NCBI RefSeq assembly: GCF_037023725.1
Contig: NZ_CP146077.1
Coordinates: 3,571,001-3,635,000, forward strand
DNA length: 64,000 nt
Direction of reading: 5' to 3'
Source: Pseudomonas bubulae
GTDB lineage: Bacteria > Pseudomonadota > Gammaproteobacteria > Pseudomonadales > Pseudomonadaceae
The position numbers and the translations under genes were made by a program. Every line of letters starts with the position of its first letter. The first letter of the stretch is position 1. Of this stretch, positions 17,114-24,700 are shown in pieces. The notes beneath the pieces were generated by a model that did no database searches, was not told where the DNA came from, and was given only the letters and a program-made list of their open reading frames with translations.

Positions 17114-17773
17114 ATGGGCAGCCTGACACGCAAATGCGGCCTGCTGACGGTCGCGCTGTTGATAATGGGAGCGGTGATGGCAAGCGACAAGACACTCCTC
17201 AATGCCGTCAGCGACGGCGAACTGGACAGGGTCCAGCAACTGATCAGTGAAGGCACGGACCTCAACGTACAGGCGCTGGATGGCAGCAGCGCGCTGCTGC
17301 TGGCAACCCGATCGAACCAGATCGAAATCGCCCGGGCCTTGATCCAGGCTGGGGCCGACGTCAACCAGAAGAACCTGATGCGTGACAGCCCCTATCTGTT
17401 GGCAGGCGCCAGTGGGCGTAACGAAATCCTGCAAATGACCCTGGCTCACGGTGCCGATCTGCAGAGTACCAACCGCTATGGCGGCACCGCCCTGATCCCG
17501 GCATGCGAGCGCGGACATGTTGAAACGGTACGCCTGCTGATCGCAGCAGGGGTTGATCTGAACCATGTCAATCGCCTGGGCTGGACCTGCCTGATGGAAG
17601 CCATCGTGCTCTCCGACGGCGGCCCGGCGCATCAGCAGATCATCACCCAGCTGATCAATGCCGGTGCCGACCTGAACCTGCCGGACAGCGACGGCCACAC
17701 CCCCCTGCAACAAGCGCAGCAGCGCGGCCAGGGCGTGACCGCACAATTGCTGCGTGATGCCGGCGCGCACTGA
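17114..17773 (+). CDS. periplasmic ankyrin repeat protein
   Basis: 219 residues. A signal peptide covers residues 1-23 (GLLTVALLIMGAVMAS). Five to six ankyrin repeats follow, with typical cores such as GSSALLLATRSNQIEIARALIQAGADVN, GGTALIPACERGHVETVRLLIAAGVDLN and DGHTPLQQAQQRGQGVTAQLL. Ankyrin proteins of this kind in Pseudomonas (AnkB type) are periplasmic protein-binding modules; the partner here is unknown. It is first in a three-gene operon with the deaminase 19 bases downstream. Confidence 0.85.
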   Translation: MGSLTRKCGLLTVALLIMGAVMASDKTLLNAVSDGELDRVQQLISEGTDLNVQALDGSSALLLATRSNQIEIARALIQAGADVNQKNLMRDSPYLLAGASGRNEILQMTLAHGADLQSTNRYGGTALIPACERGHVETVRLLIAAGVDLNHVNRLGWTCLMEAIVLSDGGPAHQQIITQLINAGADLNLPDSDGHTPLQQAQQRGQGVTAQLLRDAGAH

Positions 17774-17792
17774 ATCACACCCTGGAGTTGTT

Positions 17793-18254
17793 ATGCATAG
17801 CGATGAGTTTTACCTGCAACGCGCCGTGGCCCTGGCCGCCAGCAACGTTGCCGGCGGTGGCCGGCCTTTTGCTGCGCTACTGGTCAAAGACGACCAGGTG
17901 ATCGTTGAGGCCGTCAACACCCTCCATATCAGCCAGGATCCGACTGCACACGCAGAACTCTTGGCCATACGGGCTGCCAGCCAGCAACTGGGCCCGCGCC
18001 TGGAGGGTTGCGTGATCTATGCCAGTGGCCAGCCTTGCCCCATGTGCCTGAGTGCCATGCACCTGTGTGGCGTAACCCGAGTGGTGTATGCCGCCAGCAA
18101 CCAGCAAGGGGAACCCTTCGGGCTGTCTACGGCAGCGATTTATCAGCAACTGGCGCTGCCGTTGAGCGAACAGAAACTGGCGATACAACACATACCCCAA
18201 CCGGCCATGGTCGAGATCTATAGTGACTGGAAAGCCTGCCATGAGCCTGGATAA
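17793..18254 (+). CDS. nucleoside deaminase (guanine deaminase-like)
   Basis: 153-residue zinc-dependent cytidine-deaminase-fold enzyme. The zinc and proton-shuttle motifs are HAEL at about residue 54 and PCPMCLSAM near residue 80, as in GuaD and TadA-like deaminases. The middle LHISQDPTAHAELLAIRAA and the later RVVYAA strand fit purine-type deaminases. Start at ATG 17793, with TGGAG upstream; the open frame before it overlaps the ankyrin gene. Its stop overlaps the start of the MFS gene by 14 bases, so the two are translationally coupled. Confidence 0.85.
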   Translation: MHSDEFYLQRAVALAASNVAGGGRPFAALLVKDDQVIVEAVNTLHISQDPTAHAELLAIRAASQQLGPRLEGCVIYASGQPCPMCLSAMHLCGVTRVVYAASNQQGEPFGLSTAAIYQQLALPLSEQKLAIQHIPQPAMVEIYSDWKACHEPG

Positions 18255-19437
18255 ACACCCTGCGCGGGTGTTCGCCAATTGGGCATTGCTGGTGGTGCTG
18301 GGGCTTAACCTGCGTCCGCTGCTCAGCTCCATCAGCCCGCTGTTGCTTGAGATACGTCATGACACGGGCATGAGTTTCCAGAGCAGTGCCTGGCTGACCA
18401 GCCTGCCAGTGATCTGCATGGGTCTGGTGGCCTTGCTCGGCGTACGCCTGCAGGCCGGTCTGGGCGAGCGCCGTGGCGTGGCCCTGGGCTTGTCGATGAT
18501 CCTGGGCGCTTGCCTGTGGCGCTTGTCTGCCGATCAGGCAGAAACCCTGATGGCCACGGCCTTGTTGGGCGGTGCCGGGGTTGCGCTGATCCAGGTGCTG
18601 GTTCCGGCGCTGATCAAGCGCCAGTTTGCGCAGCGGGTTGCGCTGGCTTTAGGGGTGTACTCCGCCTCCCTTATGGCCGGCGGCGGCCTGGCTGCACTCG
18701 TCAGCCCGCTGGTGGCCGGCCATTTTGGCCATTGGCAGGCCGGACTGGGGATTTGGCTTGCGCCTGCTCTGGTCGCACTGGTGCTGTGGGGCTTATTGCC
18801 CTTTGCCAGCGGTGCCCGAACCGCGGGCGAGCCAGCCATGCGCCCGTGGCGCAACCGGCGCGCATGGTTACTGGCGCTGTACTTCGGCCTGGTGAACTGT
18901 GGCTATATGAGCATGGTGGCGTGGTTGCCCGCCTACTATTTGCAGATGGGCTGGAGTGCAGCACAAAGCGGCTCGCTTCTGGCGTTCATGACCATTTTTC
19001 AGGTACTGGCTGCGCTGGTGATGCCTGCGCTGGCCCACCGCAGCACGGACAGGCGCCCGCTCTTGGCGGTCAGCCTGGGAGCGCAGGCACTGGGCTATAG
19101 CGGACTGGTCATGTGGCCGCTGGAATCGCCGTATGTGTGGGTGGCCTTGATTGGTTTTGGCCTGGGTGCCTGTTTCGCCCTGAGCCTGATCCTGACCCTG
19201 GACCATTGCCGCAAACCCAGCGAAGCCGCTCAGCTTGCAGGGTTCGTGCAAGGCGCGGGATTTCTTGTCAATGCGGTATCGCCATGGCTGACGGGCTGGC
19301 TTCGCGAACTCACGGGGAGTTTTGTTACTGCCTGGTGGGTTCTGGTTGTGGCGGTTGTTGCAATGCTGCTACTGACGCGGATTTTCAGCCCGCAGAGTAA
19401 TATACGCTGTGGCGGAATCATTCAAGCAGCTGCCTGA
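18241..19437 (+). CDS. MFS transporter, CynX/NimT type
   Basis: 398 residues with about 12 hydrophobic segments. The opening WALLVVLGLNLRPLLSSISP and the early SSAWLTSLPVICMG match the cyanate/2-nitroimidazole (CynX/NimT) transporter group. The deaminase gene it overlaps suggests a purine or pyrimidine-like substrate. Start at ATG 18241 inside the end of the deaminase gene. No terminator is seen; the gene converges with the decayed immunity gene at 19561. Confidence 0.83.
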   Translation: MSLDKHPARVFANWALLVVLGLNLRPLLSSISPLLLEIRHDTGMSFQSSAWLTSLPVICMGLVALLGVRLQAGLGERRGVALGLSMILGACLWRLSADQAETLMATALLGGAGVALIQVLVPALIKRQFAQRVALALGVYSASLMAGGGLAALVSPLVAGHFGHWQAGLGIWLAPALVALVLWGLLPFASGARTAGEPAMRPWRNRRAWLLALYFGLVNCGYMSMVAWLPAYYLQMGWSAAQSGSLLAFMTIFQVLAALVMPALAHRSTDRRPLLAVSLGAQALGYSGLVMWPLESPYVWVALIGFGLGACFALSLILTLDHCRKPSEAAQLAGFVQGAGFLVNAVSPWLTGWLRELTGSFVTAWWVLVVAVVAMLLLTRIFSPQSNIRCGGIIQAAA

Positions 19438-19560
19438 AATGCAATCAAAACGAGGATCTGTCGTCACAATAGTTTTTGCTGGATTTACAATTACAGACTG
19501 GGTAGCATTTTCCGTCCATCCTCGCTTACCCATTTGACCGGCAATTTATTGACTCGATTG

Positions 19561-19812
19561 CTATAGATATTCCTTTTGCACCCTCTTAACTATAACTATT
19601 TTAAGTTTTTCAACTGCCTGATTCAACAGAAACATAAATTCTTCAAGCTCAAAACTCCAAGTCCCGTCTTGAGCAGACGGTTATATTTCTATCTCAACTG
19701 ATCTTCCAGGCTCGTGGGATACTTCAGCTAGTTGATCAGCGTCCATCCAGATTTCGAATACTAAATTTTCTCGATCTGGAGGGCTGCTCATCAAAGAGGA
19801 TAGATGTGTCAT
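19561..19812 (-). pseudogene. displaced immunity gene 3, in-frame stop
   Basis: An 84-codon reading frame interrupted by TAA at codon 44 (19681-19683). Before it: LSSLMSSPPDRENLVFEIW ... SVEIEI. After it, in the same frame: PSAQDGTWSFELEEFMFLLN. Without the stop it reads as one small acidic immunity protein of the kind paired with GxAQGQ-type CdiA toxins. Its ATG overlaps the stop of the toxin fragment upstream (ATGA), the normal toxin-immunity spacing. It is the last recognisable unit of the array. Confidence 0.6.
19574..19582 (-). repeat. GGTGCAAAA junction motif, distal copy
   Basis: The same nine bases that lie at the edge of the live toxin domain and of two orphan cassettes. Here they fall at the end of immunity gene 3, marking the far border of the array. 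Confidence 0.55.
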
Positions 19813-20042
19813 GGCTTCGGTGGTTCCAGCAGACCAATAAATCCCCCACTCGCATCGTAGCGAAGCCCCCTTCCGTCGGGAGCAACTACATCTATAGCTT
19901 TCCCAAACCTCCCGGAGTCTTTGTAGGTTACGGTCGACGCGGGATTACTCAGAATATCATCAGCTATTTTTTGACCTTGAGCATTGATTTCGGAAGGACT
20001 GCCTTTGACGCTAGCAAGGATACATGCCTCTTTGCCCCCATC
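19809..20042 (-). pseudogene. displaced toxin 3, C-terminal fragment
   Basis: 77 codons, no start codon. The segment GSPSEINAQGQKIADDILSN, then FGKAIDVVAPDGRGLRY and FIGLLEP, is the C-terminal half of a common CdiA/Rhs nuclease toxin (BECR-type, with the invariant NAQGQ and DGRG parts). It overlaps the stop of immunity gene 2 at its 5' edge. The N-terminal half of this same family occurs separately at 21220-21396. Confidence 0.65.
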
Positions 20043-20511
20043 AACTCACAGAGATAAGGCTCAGCCCCTCACTGATCACTATTTCCTCTGGGATCTCATC
20101 ATAGATAAAAAGCTCATCTCCTAAGTTTAAAATGGATAGGCAAAAACCGTTATCAAACGAAAGAGCAACGCCCACCACTATGTCTTCTGCTAAGGACTGC
20201 ACAAGTGATGCTGACACCAACCTCCTTCCTACAACATCGGAGAAATAAAGCTCACCAGAGATACAAAAAATATCTTGCCTACCGTATTCACCTAAATCGC
20301 AGTTTGAAATCGGACTCAAAGAAAAACAGAGAGACGCACCATCAGGCCCTCCATAGAGCCTCCCAAACTCAGACTGTTCGAATAGAAGGCCAACCTCTTG
20401 AGGGGCAGAATCCCTCTCGAAACAGAAAACATGGAATAGAGCATTTACTGACAGTAATTTCTTCCCGAGCACTGTTAACAGCCAGGTAATCATAAGCTCA
20501 GGAGAGTTCAT
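20041..20511 (-). CDS. displaced immunity protein 2 (putative)
   Basis: 156 residues, acidic, no signal peptide, no family I can name. It starts within the TAATG at the end of toxin fragment 2 and ends overlapping toxin fragment 3, so it is placed exactly where a cognate immunity gene belongs. The frame is intact. Orphan immunity genes can stay useful against sibling strains, which may explain why this one is undamaged. Confidence 0.6.
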   Translation of the reverse strand: MNSPELMITWLLTVLGKKLLSVNALFHVFCFERDSAPQEVGLLFEQSEFGRLYGGPDGASLCFSLSPISNCDLGEYGRQDIFCISGELYFSDVVGRRLVSASLVQSLAEDIVVGVALSFDNGFCLSILNLGDELFIYDEIPEEIVISEGLSLISVS

Positions 20512-20804
20512 TACCTGACGCCCTCCTTCAATGCACTCTGTACAGATGGATTCAGAGCTACCCCATCCTTCAGTATAGTAACGAACGTTCCATCAGGCTT
20601 GGTAACAACCACATCATTACCCTTAACTCTGAAAAACACATCACCTCGTGCGCCATTTACACCTTGCCCAGCAAAAGTCCCGGGGATTACCTTTTCAGGA
20701 TTACCTCCAACGTCATAAATTTTATCGAGTACCATTTTACGATCTCTTGGGCTAGCCGCGTTGCCGCCAAAATCCTCAACGTGCTTACCGGGTTTTGCAC
20801 CAAC
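20511..20804 (-). pseudogene. displaced toxin 2, C-terminal cassette
   Basis: About 97 codons beginning VGAKPGKHVEDFGG and continuing NPEKVIPGTFAGQGVNG, then GDVFFRVKGNDVVVTKPDG. It has no carrier. An internal ATG (20735) could start only 74 residues. It resembles a BECR-like nuclease tip. The VGAK start is the same junction motif as in the live exoprotein. It overlaps the end of immunity gene 1. Confidence 0.6.
20793..20801 (-). repeat. GGTGCAAAA junction motif, cassette 2
   Basis: Encodes the GAK of VGAK at the start of toxin fragment 2. Confidence 0.65.
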
Positions 20805-21260
20805 TAAACTATCAGTTTATGCAGTGAAATTTTACTATCTGAAAATTTAACCACACCTTTTGTAACTGACAGACACTCATCAGACTCAGTCACGCTAAGA
20901 CCGCAGCCTCCGAAACCCAAATAAACGCCAACACGGACTTCGCCTACATCACTTATCCTATACTCATATACCGGCAATAATTTCAACCCCGGGTATTTAT
21001 CGACCCCACTTAGTGACTTGATTGGATACGCAAACTCATCATTTATCTCAGACAGCTTCAGCAATTCCAGATCTGAATCCAGCTTTAAAAAACTTTGACA
21101 CTCCCTCGCTAACTGTTAATGAGACCCAGCCTGAATCACACAACTTAAAAAATATCAAGAACTCACAAAACAGATCACCAACCATAAAAAATGAGCGGAC
21201 TCTGACATCGTGCAACACCTCATTGATCAGCACCGTCTTTATGCCCTCCACACCAAGCAT
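20804..21260 (-). pseudogene. displaced immunity gene 1, frameshifted
   Basis: Two frames (21048-21260 and 20804-21064) join into one about 150-residue protein if one base is removed from the six-base homopolymer at 21087-21092: VSLTVSEGVSKF continues as LKLDSDLELLKLSEINDEFA instead of reaching a stop. Product type is unknown; the position after toxin fragment 1 suggests immunity. A true frameshift, a slippery site or a sequencing error could each explain it. Confidence 0.55.
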
Positions 21261-21396
21261 GCTTTGTTAGCGCTCTAGCAGCTTTAGTCAAGCCTTCTTT
21301 GTTGATAGGTTCACCCGTCGTAGCGATCAGTACGTTACTAGTGCGTCCACCGAAATTCTGGAGAGCAATTGCCGATCCTTTTGCACCAAAAAAATC
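21220..21396 (-). pseudogene. displaced toxin 1, N-terminal part of the toxin domain
   Basis: Open frame after a TAA: DFFGAKGSAIALQNFGGRTS, then EPINKEGLTKAARALTKHA, then nonsense (WCGGHKDGADQ, stop). GLTKAARALTKH is the well-known helix just before the catalytic part of BECR-type CdiA toxins. The expected C-terminal half is missing here; a matching half lies at 19809-20042. The FGAK junction motif is at its start. Confidence 0.6.
21379..21387 (-). repeat. GGTGCAAAA junction motif, cassette 1
   Basis: Encodes GAK in FFGAKG at the start of toxin fragment 1. Confidence 0.65.
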
Positions 21397-21404
21397 TTAT
21401 AGCA

Positions 21405-21764
21405 TTAAGTATTACCTAAATAAACGGGCCCGTCCGAGAACTCCATCAGCCAAGGCTCAGTTGATAACGAACAAAATGCATTCAAGATGCGGCCATCAGA
21501 CAATTTGAAAAATGGATCGATTGGCTGAGAATCAATAAGCCAACCCACCTCAATAATAGACAAACCTAAAAGATCAGAAACATGGTCAAGGGCGTCGTCA
21601 TCCCAACAACCGAAAAGCAGTTCCCGCCCCTTAGAAACGCGCCACGCACTCTCAGTCCGAAAGCTCCAGTCCGCCGAAAAAAGCATCAAAGTATCGCCAT
21701 CCCAAAATACTCTTTCAATTTTAATAGGCAACAAAAGAGCCACGGCTTGCAACAATTCACTCAT
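21405..21764 (-). CDS. cognate immunity protein of the exoprotein toxin (putative)
   Basis: 119 residues, acidic, no signal peptide, starting three bases after the stop of the giant exoprotein gene. That spacing is the standard CdiA-CdiI arrangement, so the likely job is to bind and neutralise the C-terminal toxin in the cytoplasm. Sequence features are a Trp-rich strand pattern (VFWDGDTLMLFSADWSF) and a C-terminal LSDGRILNAF. I cannot assign a known immunity family. Confidence 0.7.
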   Translation of the reverse strand: MSELLQAVALLLPIKIERVFWDGDTLMLFSADWSFRTESAWRVSKGRELLFGCWDDDALDHVSDLLGLSIIEVGWLIDSQPIDPFFKLSDGRILNAFCSLSTEPWLMEFSDGPVYLGNT

Positions 21765-21767
21765 CTT

Positions 21768-24700
21768 TTAGTCCACTTGCTCAATATGCGTACGCTTTCT
21801 AATCCACTGCTTCCGCTCAGCCTTCGATAAACCTTGCGGGGGCTGCGGCGGATTTCCAGTAGTAGGGTCAACAGGTCCGCCATTAGCGTTCTCGAATGAC
21901 GCGCGCCGAGGACTCCGACCATCCGCCTGCATCACCCGAACTCGCGAACCATCAGGCAAGATGTATTGAGTTCCGACCACATTTCCGCTGGTCGGAGAAA
22001 CTACTGGTTTTGTTGGGTACCCTGCTGTTTCAAAATTAGCAATCATCTTAGACTGACTTTTAGGAAGATTCACTCCAGAGATATGACTAATTGACCCCAC
22101 ATTTGCTTTTGCACCAACACCCGCAGCAGCCTTACCAGCCGCCAATTTGGCAAGAACCGCCTCAACAACAACCTTGGCGCCCTTACCTGCCGGCATCAAC
22201 AGCATAGCAGCATCAAGCTCGGGCGCTATGGTTGTAATCCCTTTGCCTGCCAAATCTGACAAACGCTGGGTAGCCGATTTTATACCTGACTCAGTACTGG
22301 ACAACGCACCCATTTCTTTCGAATGCGCGCTGGTTTGCTCCTGGCCGTATTGCCGCCATTGCTCATACACCACGCCTTGACCATGCAAGACTGACGCATT
22401 GAACAGCGTTGAGTCATTGAACTGTTTTTCGGTTGCTCTGAACGCGAAGGCTTTCTCGCCATTGGCAACAATTTGGCTTCCATCGCCCCACTTCAGAGGG
22501 ATTTTCTGTGCCGCCAGTTGCCCAATAATCCCTTTGGCAATATTCAGGTCATCGATAAAATTTCGGGACTGCGGATCATTGCCTGTGGACTGCGCAACCA
22601 AACCGCTCAAACGGGCTTCATCAGCAGCATCCAGGGCGCCACCCGCAGCAATCATCAACAAATCCAGCCAAAGGGCACTGGATCTTGGCGCTCCCAGGGT
22701 TTTGTAAAGCTCTTCGGCCTTTTTCTCCAGAACCGGAATTTCTTGTTGCTTATGCAGCTGCCTATTGAAGGCTTCCACACCAAACCCTGCCCCACCTGCC
22801 ACCACAGCCTCGCCGGGCCCACTTCCAGCCCCCGCAGAGGCTCCAACGCCTGTCGCAATCAATGCAGCTATAGCATCTTGTTCCTGACGAGACAGCCCAC
22901 TGTCTTTCAGCGCCTGACCCACCGATGGCATCAACGCCGCAGAGGCTCCAGCTCCCAGAGCACCCGCCTGCGCATTGCCGCTGGACAAACCTATTGCCGC
23001 ACCCGCCAACGCATGCAGCAAGACACGAGCTGCACCGCCTTCATCCCAGGCTGCCTTTACTGCACTGTCCGTAGATTTATCTCTTTGCGCGGTAGCGAAA
23101 TCACCGATTTTTTTAAAAATCTCACTGGATGATACGTTCGCAACAACACCCACAGCCGTACTGCCCGTTGCCCCTCCCAGGCCCGCCGCGATCAGGCCCG
23201 ATGCAATATTGGCCATCAGCCGTCTATCGCCCCCGACCTGCCAGCTCCTGGCGTCATCCAGCGCAAGCGCAGCCGCTTGTTGTTGCTCTGGGGTAGTTGC
23301 CTCATTGGCCTGTTTGGTTGCCGCATCAGCCTTGGCTTTGGCCACGCTATTAATTACGCTGCTGGACAGCTGCGCCGAGCTTTGAATCAGGTCGATGCGT
23401 GCTTGCATGGCCTTTTCATCAGGCCGATCCAGATGCTGATTGGCGTTCACGGTGTCGCGGTTCAACCCCACCAGGTCATTGCCGCCATCGGGGTTGCGCA
23501 CGGTGATGGTGCCTTCACTGATGGCGCTTTGGGTTTTACTCTTCTCAGAGTCCTTGAGAAACACCGGCAGCGTGCCGCCAGCGACCGAGCGGGCATCCAC
23601 CCCGCCCCCTGCCAAGGCCCCGGAATAGCTCAAACTCCCGGCCTGACTTGTTATGGCGCTTTTATTTTTGATGTCACTGACCAACAGGCGATCAGTGCTG
23701 AGATGGTTTTTGTCAGCCGGCGCATCGCTGGCAATCACGGCGCCTAGAAGCGCGGTGGTTTTTCCGACGTTGATGTCGTAACCACCTGTGCCCGCAGACA
23801 GGCCCGTCTGATCGGTCACAGCCTGATAATCGCTGTTCATTTTGCTGCCAGCGATATTGGCCGAAGCGGATACCGGAGCGCCCACACAAAACGGGGGCAC
23901 ACAAATACTCCCGCCCACGCCAGCGCTGGTTTGCCTGTTCTTCTGGCGGGCTTCATCCTGACGTGAAGCCATGCTCAGATTGCCACTGATATCAGCCTTG
24001 ATGGCATCCGCCCGCACTTGAGCACCGGCCAACGCAGTGTCCTGGCCGCTTTTGAGCACCAGCAGTCCAGTGTCTAACGTGCTGTTGACCTGGCTGACTT
24101 CCCGCCCTTTACCCATGCCCTTGGCCAGTTGTGCGCCAAGGTCGAGGGTGAAACCCGTTTGTTCACCCACATTGAAGCTGACACCCATACTGGTTTTGTC
24201 GTTTTTACTTTGGTTGTCCCAGCTTTTCCGGTCTTGGGCGCTTTCCAGGGTGATGTCATGCTCTGCCCGCAACAGGGTGTCTCTAGCCTTGAGGCTGCTG
24301 CCAATGACATGAATATCGCCCTGGGTGTCGGGGGCATTGCCTGTTGCCACAATGGCCAGACTGCCGCCACTGTTGAGGGTGGATTGCCTGGCTGTTTCAG
24401 CGTTGTACTCACTGCTGCTTTTCTTGTTAGTGGAGCCCAGTTCGGTACCGATTTTTATCAGCGCGCCACCGCTATTGGCAGGCTTACCTTCTGACACATT
24501 CGCGGCACTGGCATCCATATTGCCTGCGGCGTTGTAAGCAGACAGCAACGCCTGCGCGCCCTTGACTGCCTTGAGACGGCTGTCGTCAGCCTGCTGCGAA
24601 GCCCGCACGTCGTTACGAATGCTGGTTACCGTATCGACCACCATGCCACCCACAACCCGCCCCACACCCATACTCCTGGAGCTGTCTTGGGTGGTCTGGT

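Noticed and set aside
21768..23000. VENN-type pretoxin border in the exoprotein
   Set aside because: No VENN or close variant was found; VEAFNRQLH is the nearest conserved-looking segment.
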